DNA of 64,000 bases from Coriobacteriia bacterium (GCA_030526515.1 JAUNCQ010000002.1:1-64000); one strand, 5' to 3'; positions 53,990 to 63,375 are shown, numbered from the stretch's first letter. The notes: generated from the sequence alone by a model not told the origin. Translations and numbers: made by a program.

Positions 53990-55335
53990 GCCGCTTCGTA
54001 GCCTACATGGCGTCCCAGGCCTGGGACTGCCTGCTGACCGTGCTGGTGGCAGCCAGCGCCTCCGGCCTGGTGGCCACCGCCTACTGGTCGGGCGATGCCT
54101 TCGTGGCCGCCCCCTGGCTGTTCTCCATCCCCAGCGCGCTGGCGCTGATCCTGCTGTACGCGGCATCCTTCAGCAAGCGCGGCATGATCATAGGCGCGGT
54201 GGGCATCCCCGTGCTGACCGTGGTGGCGCTGGTAGCGGCATCCGCCGGCTTCAACGGCGCCATGTTCGACGACACCGCCGGCAACCCCTGCCCGCCGCTG
54301 CTGGCCACCATCGTGACGTCGGTCATAGCCTTCCTGCTGACCCGCCGCCGCCCGGGCATCGTGGTGCTCATGTTCGTCAGCATCCTGCTCATCGGGTACC
54401 TGCAGTTCATCTACAAGGAGGGCCACGTGGTCCTTTCCATGGTGCTGCTGTGCTCCCTGGCGGCCATGCTGGCGTTCCGCGGGTTCACCCAGTCCCGCTC
54501 CCAGACCGTGGCCCAGCAGCTCACCCAGACCCCCAAGGCCCTGGCCCTGTGCCTGCTGTGCGCCCTTGCCCTGCTGGGCGTGGGCTCCGGCGTGTACGCC
54601 GCCGTGGTGGCACCGCTGAACCCGCCCACCATGGAGATCAAGCTGATCAAGGAGCTGCTGGCCCTGCCGCAGGTGGACATGACCGGCATTGCCGACCGCA
54701 CCTCCACCGAAGACAAGGACAAGACCAGCAACAAGACCAACGACGAAGAGCAGCTCTCCAACAAGAAGGGCGACGACAAGACCGACCAGAACGACCAGGG
54801 CAAGGGACAGGACGAAAAAGACGACCGCACGTCCGCCTTCGATGCCTTCGACCCCTCGGTGCTGAAGGACGGCTACGACGCGGTCACCCATGACCTGCCC
54901 CCCGTGGCCATTGCGTTCCTGTGGATGATCCCGCCGCTGCTGGTGGCGCTGATACTGTTCGGCCTGGTGCGGCTGAAGCTGCATCGCCGTGCCCGCAGGC
55001 TGCGGGCACTGAAGGAGCTCCCGGCCGCCGAGTGCGCCATCCAGAGCTACCTGGCCGTGAACGCGCTGTTCAACAAGATCAAGATCCCCGCTCGCGGGGC
55101 AAAGACCCCCACCGAGCACGCCGCATCCGTGCGGTCCTTCACCCAGGCGTTCCGCGGCGCAGACGGCACCGACTTCTGCGCCCTGACCAACGTGTTCGTC
55201 CAGGCCCGTTACGGCCACCACGACCCCAGCCCCGAGCAGATCCAGCAGGTCAACTCCTTCATGGACGCCCTGTACGCCAACTGCCGAGCCCACCTGGGGA
55301 CCCCGTCCTACCTGCTCAGGTTCTTCCGACTCTAG
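53986..55335 (+). CDS. TgpA-like membrane protein lacking the transglutaminase core (half 2)
   Basis: A 449-residue membrane protein with about six N-terminal helices, a charged extracytoplasmic Lys/Asp/Gln-rich loop (about 240-290), a further helix (about 308-330) and a cytoplasmic DUF4129-like end with GTPSYLLRFFRL. No Cys-His-Asp transglutaminase domain. Homologous to 38364. Its ATG overlaps the DUF58 stop (ATGA). The charged loop resembles the low-complexity linkers of the lipoproteins, so interaction outside the membrane is possible. Confidence 0.74.
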   Translation: MSRFVAYMASQAWDCLLTVLVAASASGLVATAYWSGDAFVAAPWLFSIPSALALILLYAASFSKRGMIIGAVGIPVLTVVALVAASAGFNGAMFDDTAGNPCPPLLATIVTSVIAFLLTRRRPGIVVLMFVSILLIGYLQFIYKEGHVVLSMVLLCSLAAMLAFRGFTQSRSQTVAQQLTQTPKALALCLLCALALLGVGSGVYAAVVAPLNPPTMEIKLIKELLALPQVDMTGIADRTSTEDKDKTSNKTNDEEQLSNKKGDDKTDQNDQGKGQDEKDDRTSAFDAFDPSVLKDGYDAVTHDLPPVAIAFLWMIPPLLVALILFGLVRLKLHRRARRLRALKELPAAECAIQSYLAVNALFNKIKIPARGAKTPTEHAASVRSFTQAFRGADGTDFCALTNVFVQARYGHHDPSPEQIQQVNSFMDALYANCRAHLGTPSYLLRFFRL

Positions 55336-55343
55336 GAGGCTGC

Positions 55344-56612
55344 ATGCCCATCCAACTGTTCAGACGGTCCTTCCTCCCCGGCCCTGGCGGCGCAGAGGGA
55401 CCCCGCACCGACTTCACCTTGTTCGTGGGAACGGTGCCCTGCTTCTACCATAACCGGGGCGGATCCATTGCGGACGAAAGATCCGCGGCATTCTGCCCCT
55501 CCGACGCCGACCAGGCCCTGGGCACCGTAGAGGACCAGATCGTCCAGGCCATGGCCACCATCAAGGACCACGTGGACTTCCCGCTGGAAAGCGTCACGGT
55601 GTTCAGCGCCTGTCCGTCCGCCTTCATGGGACTGGACTTCGACCGCGTGAAGGCCGACATGCGCGACCAGCTGGGGCTGCTGTGCCTGCACCAGCAGCGC
55701 TGCCGCATCCTTCAGCAGGGCCCTGGCAGCATCCCCCGCGGGCCTGGCCGTCCCGGCCCCGACCGCGGCAACCAGGATGCCCAGCCCTTCCAGCAGCTGC
55801 TGGAGCTTGCCCCCGACGCACCGGTTCCCGGCACCCGGTCGCTGCTGGTGCTGGGCGGGAGCGCGGCCTTTGCCCCGGAAAACGAGCTGGTGCTGGCCGC
55901 CAAGGCCTGGGGCTTCACCCAGGTGCTGGGCCTGGGCAACATCACCTCCCCGAGCACCCTGGCTGCCGCCCGCAGCTGCGGCCTGATCCTGGCAACCGAC
56001 GAGTCCTTCGCCCCGCTGGCCCAGAAGCTGGCGGGCGAATGGGGCGCCGACCACCTGGTCATGCCCGTCAGCTACAAGCTCGACCAGGTAGACGCCTGCT
56101 ACGACGACCTGCAGTCCGCCTACGGGCGCCTGTCCGGCCTGGAGTCCTACCGGGCCCAGGCGGAGGAGGCCCTGGAGGAGCTGCGCTGGACCTTGGGCGA
56201 AAGCGCCGTGGAGATATCCGACGCCGAGCGCATTGCCGCCGACCTGCGCTGGCAGGGCCTGGACGTGCGCCATGCGGAGCCCGAGAACCCGTGGGGCCGC
56301 AGGCCCTTCGGCGGACCTGGCGGCCCGGGCGGCCCCGGCCCCCGCGGACCCCAGGGACCCGGTCCCGGCGGCCCCGGCAACCCCGGCGCATCGGGCCCGG
56401 GCAAGCGCCGCCCCCGTCCGTTCCGCAGCGGCGACCCGCACTTCCCCACCGCCGGCGGCCCGCCGCAGATGAACGCCAAGGGCCCCGGCGGCAAGCCCGC
56501 GCCCCGACCCCCGTTCATGCAGCCGTCGACCCTTCCCCGGGAAGGCGAGCGCTGGGGTTACTGCGCCATATTCGACCTAGCCACCCGACTTGCCCAGGAG
56601 GTCCGGAAATGA
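55344..56612 (+). CDS. Nitrogenase component 1-like subunit A (half 2) with collagen-like insert
   Basis: A 422-residue member of the NifD/NifK/BchN superfamily. Cys33 (GTVPCFYH), Cys51 (AAFCPSDAD) and Cys90 (SACPSAFMGLDFD) keep the three-cysteine cluster pattern, the last in the family's CxxxxxGxD motif. Residues 322-356 are almost pure Gly-Pro-X repeats (GGPGGPGGPGPRGPQGPG and so on) and the region to about 393 stays Gly/Pro/basic; a smaller Gly-Pro stretch lies at 127-140. Insertions of this kind are not known to me in nitrogenase-like enzymes. GGAGG lies 7 bases before ATG 55344. The partner gene overlaps its stop. Confidence 0.8.
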   Translation: MPIQLFRRSFLPGPGGAEGPRTDFTLFVGTVPCFYHNRGGSIADERSAAFCPSDADQALGTVEDQIVQAMATIKDHVDFPLESVTVFSACPSAFMGLDFDRVKADMRDQLGLLCLHQQRCRILQQGPGSIPRGPGRPGPDRGNQDAQPFQQLLELAPDAPVPGTRSLLVLGGSAAFAPENELVLAAKAWGFTQVLGLGNITSPSTLAAARSCGLILATDESFAPLAQKLAGEWGADHLVMPVSYKLDQVDACYDDLQSAYGRLSGLESYRAQAEEALEELRWTLGESAVEISDAERIAADLRWQGLDVRHAEPENPWGRRPFGGPGGPGGPGPRGPQGPGPGGPGNPGASGPGKRRPRPFRSGDPHFPTAGGPPQMNAKGPGGKPAPRPPFMQPSTLPREGERWGYCAIFDLATRLAQEVRK

Positions 56613-57745
56613 GGGGACTGTTCTACCAGCTGAGCCCGTTCACGCCGGACACGGTGGCGGCGGCATCGTTCTTCACCGACACCAACGCCCTGGTCATAAC
56701 CGTGGACATGAACGGCACCATATCGACCTATCGCGGCCGCGTGGGCGTGCGCCAGGAGTCCCCCGTGACGGTGTGCTCCGTCCTGGACAACCGAGAGATC
56801 TCCTACGTCATGGGAGAGGACAGCAGCTTTGCCCAGGAGTGCCTGGACCTGATGGCCGACTTCGACCACGACTACACCGTGCTGCTGCACGGGCCGGTTT
56901 CGTCCATGGTGGGCATTGACCTTGCCAGCCTGGCCGACGAACTGCAGGAGCGGGAAGGCAAGCCCGTGGTGGCCGTGGAGTGCACCGGCAGCGGCACCTA
57001 CGAGCAGGGCCTGGCCGCCGCGGCGACCACCGTGCTCAAGCGCGTCCGCGCGCTGCCCGCCGAGCCCCAGCCGGGCGCCTACAACATCCTGGGCGTGAAC
57101 GCCGTGGACCACAACGTATTCAGCCTGCGAGACCTGCTCATCGAGCGCATCCAGGACAAGATGGGCCAGCCGACCCTGAGCGTGTGGGGCTGCTACGACG
57201 TCTGGGAGGACTGGGAGCAGGCCCGCTTCGCAAGTGAGAACATAGTCGCGTCCGTCAGCGCACTGCCCCTGGCCAAGGCCATGAAGCGCGCCTGGGGCAT
57301 TCCCTGGCGCCGCGTGGACGAGCTGGGGCTGCTGGACGACCGGGCCCTGGAGCCCGCCGCCGCTCCCCGCAAGGTCCTGGTGGTGGGCGAAACCCTGCTG
57401 GGCACCCTGGTGCGCCAGCTGCTGGAGCCCGCCGGCCACCAGGTGACGCTGGCCACCTTCTTCACGCTGCCGTCGAACATGGCGCGCATGGAGGACCGTC
57501 GCCTGACCTGCGAGTTCGACCTGCGCGATCTTGCCCGCGAGCAGGACTTCGACCTGGTGGTCTGCGACGACCAGCTGCGCTGCTGCTGGAGGCCCGACCA
57601 GGCCTTCTACTGCCTGCCCCACTCCGCGGTGGCCCAGTCCGCCGACCAGTTCCACGAGCCCACGCCCCTGGGTGACCAGTGGATAACCGGGCTGCGGGAC
57701 GCGCTGGCGGATATTTCGTCCCCTTCCGAAGAGGAGGGCGCATGA
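56609..57745 (+). CDS. Nitrogenase component 1-like subunit B (half 2)
   Basis: A 378-residue partner of the preceding protein. The first cluster segment has no cysteine (VDMNGTISTYRG, with Thr37 where subunit B of half 1 has Cys37); Cys56 (TVCSVLDNREISYVMG) is retained, and the third motif reads LHGPVSSMVGIDLA, again without Cys. Rossmann-like NILGVNAVDHN and KVLVVGETLLGTLV segments are present. Any cluster would therefore be held mostly by subunit A, or the B subunit has other ligands. ATGA overlap with both neighbours. Confidence 0.8.
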   Translation: MRGLFYQLSPFTPDTVAAASFFTDTNALVITVDMNGTISTYRGRVGVRQESPVTVCSVLDNREISYVMGEDSSFAQECLDLMADFDHDYTVLLHGPVSSMVGIDLASLADELQEREGKPVVAVECTGSGTYEQGLAAAATTVLKRVRALPAEPQPGAYNILGVNAVDHNVFSLRDLLIERIQDKMGQPTLSVWGCYDVWEDWEQARFASENIVASVSALPLAKAMKRAWGIPWRRVDELGLLDDRALEPAAAPRKVLVVGETLLGTLVRQLLEPAGHQVTLATFFTLPSNMARMEDRRLTCEFDLRDLAREQDFDLVVCDDQLRCCWRPDQAFYCLPHSAVAQSADQFHEPTPLGDQWITGLRDALADISSPSEEEGA

Positions 57746-58320
57746 CGACGAGCACAGTGCACGAAAAAGACCGGATCACGCCCGAGTACCTGCAAAGCCA
57801 GGGCGAGCGGGCCGAGCTCATACAATCCAACATCCTGGCGTGGCGGCGCATGTACGTTGCACTGCAGCGTCGCTCCAAGCTGCGGTTCCATCGCGGCGAC
57901 TCCATGGTCAAGTACGACCCCGTTGTGGGCAAGGGCAAGATCCTGGCCCGCTTGGCCCAGGAGGACGGGCAGACCCAGGCGGACCTGTCTCGCGAACTGG
58001 GCATTCGCCCCCAGTCCCTGGGACCGCAGCTCAAGCAGATGGAAGCCGACGGCCTGGTCGCCAAGTCCAAGAGCAGCACGGACAAGCGCGTGCTCCACGT
58101 GCACCTGACCCCCAAGGGCCTGGCCGCCGCCCAGGCGCTGCGGGAGGAGCAGCGCTTTTCCGGATCCATGTTCGAGATCTACTCCAAGGAGGAGCTGGAG
58201 ACCCTGCTGCCCCTGGTCACGAAGCTGGCCGTGCGGCTGGAGGCGGAGTACGAAGCCGCCACCTCCTACGACCAGCTGACAAGCACGCCCGCCGCTGACG
58301 AACCGACCGATTCCGACTAA
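57742..58320 (+). CDS. MarR-family transcriptional regulator
   Basis: A 192-residue regulator with a winged-helix core: GKGKILARLAQEDGQTQAD, LSRELGIRPQSLGPQLKQME, GLVAKSKSSTDKRVLHVHLT with the wing DKR. ATG 57742 overlaps the stop of subunit B (ATGA), so it is the last gene of the half-2 operon and a likely autoregulator of it. Ligand unknown. The nearest dyads are those at 44491-44563. Confidence 0.88.
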   Translation: MTTSTVHEKDRITPEYLQSQGERAELIQSNILAWRRMYVALQRRSKLRFHRGDSMVKYDPVVGKGKILARLAQEDGQTQADLSRELGIRPQSLGPQLKQMEADGLVAKSKSSTDKRVLHVHLTPKGLAAAQALREEQRFSGSMFEIYSKEELETLLPLVTKLAVRLEAEYEAATSYDQLTSTPAADEPTDSD

Positions 58321-58332
58321 GGAAGGAAGCCC

Positions 58333-60081
58333 ATGAAACGAACCGTAGCAAACCGCGCCACGCACATTGCCCTGACCCTGGCATCGGCCGGCCTGGCCAG
58401 CGCCCTGTGGGTGCCCTGCGCCCTGGCCGCGGAGCCCGCTGGCGACGGCACCGGCACCGGCACCGAGCAGCCGGGCGATCCCGCCGAGGACCTGTACTTC
58501 ACGCTGGCCGAGTCCCAGATGACCATCGACTCCGGCGGCGTGCTACGCACCTCCGACCTGATCGACATGGTCGAGCGTGACGAAGACAGCAGCGTGACCA
58601 TGAGCCGCCACTTCGAGTACCTGGTGGCTGACCCCGACCTGCTGAAGGGCACCCGCCACCACGGACTCAAGCTGGCCAAGGAAACCACCGAGGACCTGAC
58701 CACCACCGTGACCATCCGCTACGTGGAGGGCACGTCCGCCAGCGGCGTGTCCAACGACCCCTGCGCAGACACGACCCTGCTGCAGGAGGAGCAGCTGCAG
58801 GTCACCGTTGCGGGCCAGAGCTCCCAGGCGATCGAGTACGGCGCCCAGGGCACGGACCTGAAGCTGACGGCTCTTTCGCCCCAGGTAACCGCATCCCGTC
58901 TTTCCGGCAGCACCTACCGCAACGTGCTCGAGCCGCAGGAGGCGGGGACCAGGCTCAGGCTTCCCCTGAAGCACAGCGCCGGCATGAGCCAGCTGCTGAA
59001 CAACTACCAGCGGTGGGGGTACCTGAACCTGCCCGCAGCGTATCGCGGCGTGATCGGCAGCAAGCTCACGTACATCTGGCCCTCCGGCAAGATTGAAAAC
59101 GGCAGCACCTACGGCGGCAACGTGGGCGCCGCCGACATCAGCAGCTCGGGCGGCACCTTCCTGATTCCAATGGGCGAAAAGACCGGCACGGCCTACGTGA
59201 TCATCAGCCGCGACCTGTGCACCTACGCTGACGACGACCGCGCCGAACCCAGCAAGTACCTGGGCGCTGACCTGGTGTTCGAGATTCCGGTGACCGAAAG
59301 CACCTATGTTGACGAACCGGCCAAGCCCCTTGCAGGAGCCTCCGCCACGCTGGCGTACACGGAAGCGGCCTACGACTCCTCCGAGCACCAGCCCATGGTC
59401 ATGGAGATCACCCTGGCTGACGGCTCCGTGGTCACCACCGGCTTCTTCGTGAGCTACCGCAACAACGTCATGCCCGGCACCGGCATTGCCGTCATCCAGG
59501 GCGACGGCATGAACCTGGAAGGCACCCTGGAGGTCCCGTTCACCATCACCAAGGCCGGTCAGTTGGTCGACGCCGCCAAGGACACCTTCAGCACCAGCTA
59601 CGGTAGCCGCTCCTTCACCCTGGGCGCCATGACCGGCGGCAACGGCAAGCTGAGCTATGCTTCGTCCAACACGAAGGTGGCCACCGTCAGCTCCACCGGC
59701 CGCGTGTACGTGAAGGGCGTGGGCACTGCCAAGATCACCATCAGCGCCGCCGAGACCAGCACCTACGCCAAGGGCCGCAAGGTCGTGACCGTGAAGGTGG
59801 GCAAGGGCATCCAGAAGCTGAGCATGTCCACCGCCAAGAAGACCGCCAAGCGCGGCGGCTATACCAGCACCGTAAGCGTGACCGGCGCCAAGACCGCCAA
59901 GACCTACAGCAAGGTCAGCGGCTCCAAGTACCTGACGGTGACCAAGACCGGCAAGATCAAGGTCAGCAAGGCGGCCAAGCGCGGCGCCACCTACTCCGTG
60001 AAGCTGAAGGCATACGCCAAGAGCAGCACCAACTACAAGGCCGCATCCAAGACCGCAACCATCAAGGTGAAGGTCAAGTAG
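58333..60081 (+). CDS. Secreted protein with BIG2/Ig-like domain and lysine-rich C-terminus
   Basis: A 582-residue precursor with signal peptide (cleavage near ALAAEPAG). The middle (about 50-400) has no family I recognise. Residues about 410-490 are a bacterial Ig-like (BIG2) repeat (SSNTKVATVSSTGRVYVKG, GTAKITISAAE); the last 90 residues carry the lysine-rich module KYLTVTKTGKIKVSKAAKRG and end NYKAASKTATIKVKVK, shared with 1130 and 30663. It begins 12 bases after the MarR stop with AAGGAAGGAA upstream, so it may be transcribed with half 2. Confidence 0.75.
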   Translation: MKRTVANRATHIALTLASAGLASALWVPCALAAEPAGDGTGTGTEQPGDPAEDLYFTLAESQMTIDSGGVLRTSDLIDMVERDEDSSVTMSRHFEYLVADPDLLKGTRHHGLKLAKETTEDLTTTVTIRYVEGTSASGVSNDPCADTTLLQEEQLQVTVAGQSSQAIEYGAQGTDLKLTALSPQVTASRLSGSTYRNVLEPQEAGTRLRLPLKHSAGMSQLLNNYQRWGYLNLPAAYRGVIGSKLTYIWPSGKIENGSTYGGNVGAADISSSGGTFLIPMGEKTGTAYVIISRDLCTYADDDRAEPSKYLGADLVFEIPVTESTYVDEPAKPLAGASATLAYTEAAYDSSEHQPMVMEITLADGSVVTTGFFVSYRNNVMPGTGIAVIQGDGMNLEGTLEVPFTITKAGQLVDAAKDTFSTSYGSRSFTLGAMTGGNGKLSYASSNTKVATVSSTGRVYVKGVGTAKITISAAETSTYAKGRKVVTVKVGKGIQKLSMSTAKKTAKRGGYTSTVSVTGAKTAKTYSKVSGSKYLTVTKTGKIKVSKAAKRGATYSVKLKAYAKSSTNYKAASKTATIKVKVK

Positions 60082-60112
60082 CGAACGACGCGCGCTCAAC
60101 CGCACGACCCGA

Positions 60113-60160
60113 GGCGGGCTCGATCAGGACGAAAGCCTGGCTGAGCCCGCCTTCTGTTTC
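60113..60160 (+). terminator. Terminator of the BIG2 gene with paired octamers
   Basis: GGCGGGCTC and GAGCCCGCC form a 9-bp stem; the arms enclose GGACGAAA, and TTTCGCCC follows the stem after TTCTG, giving an inverted pair of the window-wide octamer. Confidence 0.7.
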
Positions 60161-60250
60161 GCCCTGAATCTGATCTTCCGCCTGCAGGCCGTGGCGCCGC
60201 ACGGCAGCGGCAGTCGTACAATGGAGCCGACGCCCGACGAAGGAGGAGCC

Positions 60251-61147
60251 ATGGCACGCATCCAGCACCAGCATATGCCGCCCAAGGACATGACCAGCCC
60301 CATGCTGGAGGTGTCGGTCGGCTGCACCCACGGCGCCTGCCTGTTCTGCGACATCTTCAACGGCATCCCCTTCGAGCCCATTCCCCTGGACGAGGTCATC
60401 CAGAGCATCGAGGATCTGGCCAAGGTCACCATGCAGCACAAGCACCGCGTGTACCTGGCCGGTGGCAACCCCTTTGCCCTGCCCACGGAGCACCTGATGC
60501 GCATCTTCGACGAGGTCGAGGCCCGCATGCCCCAGATCAACGGCTACGGTGGCTTTGCCCGCATCGAGGACATTGCCAACAAGTCCGACGACGAGCTGGC
60601 GCTGCTGGCCAGCCGCGGCGTGGACGAAATCGGCATCGGCGCGGAAAGCGGCTACGACCCGGCCCTGGCCTTCATGCAGAAGAAGTGCACCGGGGCCGAC
60701 ATCGTCGAGCAGGGCCGTCGCCTGCACGCGGCGGGCATCAACTTCACCTTCTTCTACCTGACCGGCCTGGCGGGCGCGGGACTGGGGCAGGAAAACGCCC
60801 TGGCGTCGGCGCAGGTGTTCAGCCAGGCCGCGCCCAACCGCATCTTGGTGGTGTGCCTGACCCCCACCAAGACCTGGAAGCTGAAGGCGTGCATCCAAGA
60901 CGGCAGCTGGGTCCCGCCCACGGAGCTGGAAATGGCGCAGGAGATCCGCACCTTCATTGCGAACCTGACCTGCCCCACCAACATAGTGGCGTCCCATGAC
61001 TCGGACATAGTGAAGTTCGAGGGCATGGTGCCCAAGGACCAGGAAAACATGCTGAAGCTGCTGGACGCCCGCATGGAGCACTGGAACGAGCGCTCCGCCC
61101 GCAAGCTGCGGGACCTGATCCACCACGCCGGCTTCTACGACGACTAG
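60251..61147 (+). CDS. Radical SAM protein of unknown substrate
   Basis: A 298-residue radical SAM enzyme. The cluster motif CTHGACLFC puts cysteines at 25, 30 and 33 (C-x4-C-x2-C, typical of the branch with GCTHNACxFCD). GYGGFARIEDIA and EIGIGAESGYDPALAF are consistent with a partial TIM barrel. It reduces S-adenosylmethionine to a 5'-deoxyadenosyl radical; the substrate is unknown. It is not NifB: the sequence lacks the NifB accessory cysteines and domain. Start ATG 60251 has AGGAGG 4 bases upstream. Confidence 0.85.
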   Translation: MARIQHQHMPPKDMTSPMLEVSVGCTHGACLFCDIFNGIPFEPIPLDEVIQSIEDLAKVTMQHKHRVYLAGGNPFALPTEHLMRIFDEVEARMPQINGYGGFARIEDIANKSDDELALLASRGVDEIGIGAESGYDPALAFMQKKCTGADIVEQGRRLHAAGINFTFFYLTGLAGAGLGQENALASAQVFSQAAPNRILVVCLTPTKTWKLKACIQDGSWVPPTELEMAQEIRTFIANLTCPTNIVASHDSDIVKFEGMVPKDQENMLKLLDARMEHWNERSARKLRDLIHHAGFYDD

Positions 61148-61165
61148 CTCGGGGCGAAAGACCCG

Positions 61166-61873
61166 CTAGAACTGGCGGGTCTGGTACACCTTGGCGGACA
61201 GGGTGGCGGCAGCGGCGAACAGAACCACCGCGACGGCGGTCAGGAACAGGCCGATGGGCAGCGGGCTGGCAGCGAACCAGGCATCCAAGTCAGCGGACAG
61301 GCTGCCCAGGGCAACCATGGATCCCAGCGCCGTGGCAATCACGAAGCCGAAGGCGAAGACAGCCAGCGGGATGAAGCGGATGGCCTTGGTCATGCCGAAC
61401 TTGGCAGCAAGCGGCAGCGTGACCAGCATGAGGGTCGCCACCAGGATCAGGGCAAAGCCGCAGGACAGCACCAGGGACGGCCCGTCGAAGATGAACCTTT
61501 CCGCGCTAACCGGCATCAGCTGGCCCCAGGTGGCATCGATCAGCGGGAACGCCGCGCAGGCCACGGCGCTGGCGATCACGCCCACCACCAGGGCGCCCGC
61601 AGTCACGGCCGCCACGAACAGCACGCGGCCCGCCATGATGTCCCGACGGGTCAGGGGCAGGGTGGCGCGGAAGGCGTCCCAGTGGTTCTGCTCGTCCAGC
61701 GCCATGGCGGAAAACGCCGCGGAAACGGACACGATCGCCACGCAGGTGGGCACCACGGAGTACACGCTGCCCAGGGGCAGGGCAATGACCAGGGAAATGA
61801 TCACGGCGGTCACCAGCTGCTGCCTCAGCTGCGGGCCCAGGATCCTCAGGTCAGTCATAACGGCGGTCTTCAC
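61166..61873 (-). CDS. ABC-2 type exporter permease
   Basis: A 235-residue membrane protein with six helices of the ABC2_membrane_5 (YtrC/BcrB-like) class. Its GTG start overlaps the ATPase stop by 4 bases. With the next two genes it makes a YtrA-type GntR-ATPase-permease operon; such sets are induced by cell-wall antibiotics or export small compounds, but the substrate cannot be read here. Confidence 0.82.
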   Translation of the reverse strand: MKTAVMTDLRILGPQLRQQLVTAVIISLVIALPLGSVYSVVPTCVAIVSVSAAFSAMALDEQNHWDAFRATLPLTRRDIMAGRVLFVAAVTAGALVVGVIASAVACAAFPLIDATWGQLMPVSAERFIFDGPSLVLSCGFALILVATLMLVTLPLAAKFGMTKAIRFIPLAVFAFGFVIATALGSMVALGSLSADLDAWFAASPLPIGLFLTAVAVVLFAAAATLSAKVYQTRQF

Positions 61874-62775
61874 AGCTGCTCCCCCCTCAGGGTCAGGGTC
61901 AGGTAGTCGTCAATGGAGGCCCGGTCCACGGGAACCTCCGGGAATGCCTCGGCGAACTCGAAGCGGTTCGGCACCAGCACGTCGGTGGCATAGGCGCCGC
62001 GCTTGGCCCGCAGCACGCCGGGAGCGTAGGCACGGCTGGCAACCAGCGCGTCCAGCGCGGCGGCACCGCAATGGGCCACGCCGGCCAGGTCGGTGATCTC
62101 ATCCACCGGCAGGTCGAAGATCAGTCGGCCGGCATCGATGCACACGATCCGATCCGCCGCCTTCTCCAAATCGCTGGTGATGTGGCTGCTGATCAGCACG
62201 CCCCGCTGCTCATCGGCCACGAACCCGCGGATCACCTCCAGCACCTGGTCGCGGGCCAGGGGGTCCAGGCCTGCGGTGGCTTCGTCCAGCACCAACAGGC
62301 GCGGCTCGTGGGCCAGGGCAAAGGCCAGGGACAGCTTCATGCCCATGCCGCGAGAAAGATCCTTGACCTTCTTGCGCGCGTCCAGGCCGAAGTCCCGGCA
62401 CAGCTGCGCGTACACGGTCCCGTTCCAGCGGGCGAAAGCCCCGGCGCCAATCCGCCCCACCACCTCCACGGTACACTCATCCGGGAAGGCGCAGGCATCG
62501 GGCACGAAGCCCACGTCCTGCATAAGCGCGGCGTGCTCGGCGGCGTCCACGTGCTCCGGGGAGCAGCTGGCCACCTCCCGGCCGAGCAGCCGTACGGAGC
62601 CGCCGTCCGGGAAGACCGTGCCCAGCAGGCACTTGATGGTGGTGGTCTTGCCGGCACCGTTGGAACCCACGAAGCCCACTATGCTGCCAGGCTCCACGGT
62701 CAGGTCGAAGCCGGCCAGCTCGAAGTCGTCGTAGCGCTTCGTCAGGCCGGAAATGGCAATCAGTTCGTCTTGCAT
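61870..62775 (-). CDS. ABC exporter ATPase
   Basis: A 301-residue ATPase of the ABC-2/YtrB type: Walker A GSNGAGKTT (about 38-46), signature KDLSRGMGMKL (LSGGQ replaced by LSRGM, as in this subfamily), Walker B LLVLDEATAGLD, H-loop SSHITSDLE. The C-terminal 90 residues are the usual regulatory extension. Start ATG 62775 with GAGGG upstream. Divergent regulation comes from the GntR gene 27 bases upstream in the same operon. Confidence 0.88.
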   Translation of the reverse strand: MQDELIAISGLTKRYDDFELAGFDLTVEPGSIVGFVGSNGAGKTTTIKCLLGTVFPDGGSVRLLGREVASCSPEHVDAAEHAALMQDVGFVPDACAFPDECTVEVVGRIGAGAFARWNGTVYAQLCRDFGLDARKKVKDLSRGMGMKLSLAFALAHEPRLLVLDEATAGLDPLARDQVLEVIRGFVADEQRGVLISSHITSDLEKAADRIVCIDAGRLIFDLPVDEITDLAGVAHCGAAALDALVASRAYAPGVLRAKRGAYATDVLVPNRFEFAEAFPEVPVDRASIDDYLTLTLRGEQL

Positions 62776-62802
62776 GATGATCCCTCGATCGGTACGTTGC
62801 GT

Positions 62803-63174
62803 TTAGTCCAGTGCCAGCGCGTCCAGGATCCCGTGGATTTCGTCCAGGGAAACGCCTGCCGAAGCGGCCTCGTCCAAGGCGCTGGCCAGGTGGGACTCTA
62901 TGCGCTTGAGCCGCTCTTCCCGCAGCATCTCCGCATTGCCCCCGGCTACGAAGCTGCCCTTGCCCTGGACGGTCCGCAGGAAGCCCTGGTCCTCCAGGTC
63001 CGAGTAGGCCCGCTTGGTGGTGATCACGCTCACCCCCAGGCTGTTGGCCAGGGCGCGGATGGAGGGCAGCTGATCGCCCTCCTTGAGCACGCCCTGCATG
63101 ATGGCGGCCTTGATCTGGCTGGTTATCTGCTCGTAGATGGGCTTTCCGCTGGAGTTTGAAATGACAATGTCCAC
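62803..63174 (-). CDS. GntR-family (YtrA-type) repressor
   Basis: A 123-residue protein with an N-terminal GntR winged helix (KPIYEQITSQIKAAIMQG, LPSIRALANSLGVSVITTKR, GKGSFVAGG) and a short helical C-terminal dimerisation end of about 40 residues, the YtrA type. It should repress the following ABC genes. I use GTG 63174 (VDIVISNS) with AAGGG upstream; a longer frame to 63246 is less likely. Candidate operators lie at 63267-63311. Confidence 0.85.
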   Translation of the reverse strand: MDIVISNSSGKPIYEQITSQIKAAIMQGVLKEGDQLPSIRALANSLGVSVITTKRAYSDLEDQGFLRTVQGKGSFVAGGNAEMLREERLKRIESHLASALDEAASAGVSLDEIHGILDALALD

Positions 63175-63266
63175 GTCTTCGGCCCTTCTGATCCGTTTCC
63201 TGCAACCCGGTTCCGCAGCGCGGCGCCTGCCCCGCTTCCCCGGCACTGACCGGCGTCCCGATCAAG

Positions 63267-63311
63267 AGTGTATATACCCTATATGCACACTATATACACG
63301 CATATACACAC
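63267..63311. promoter_or_regulatory. TATA-rich dyads upstream of the GntR operon
   Basis: AGTGTATATA...TATATGCACACT (63267-63291) is an imperfect inverted repeat, and TATATACAC at 63291-63299 and TATACACAC at 63303-63311 are direct copies. They resemble GntR/YtrA-type operator dyads and occur about 90 bases before the GTG. Confidence 0.55.
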
Positions 63312-63328
63312 TGTCAACAGCGACCGAC

Positions 63329-63375
63329 GGCATTTTCGCCCCGGGCAGCTTGAAAAGCCAAGGGACGAAAATGCC
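63329..63375. other. Hairpin whose arms are the octamer TTTCGCCC / GGGACGAAA
   Basis: CGGCATTTTCGCCC at 63328-63341 and GGGACGAAAATGCCG at 63362-63376 make a stem of about 14 bp with one mismatch, with an inner loop of about 20 bases. It lies between divergent genes, so a terminator role is uncertain; see the octamer findings. Confidence 0.6.

Noticed and set aside
60251-61147. NifB for the nitrogenase-like locus
   Set aside because: The radical SAM motif is C-x4-C-x2-C in a different subfamily, it is outside the operon behind a terminator, and the NifB-specific cysteines are missing.
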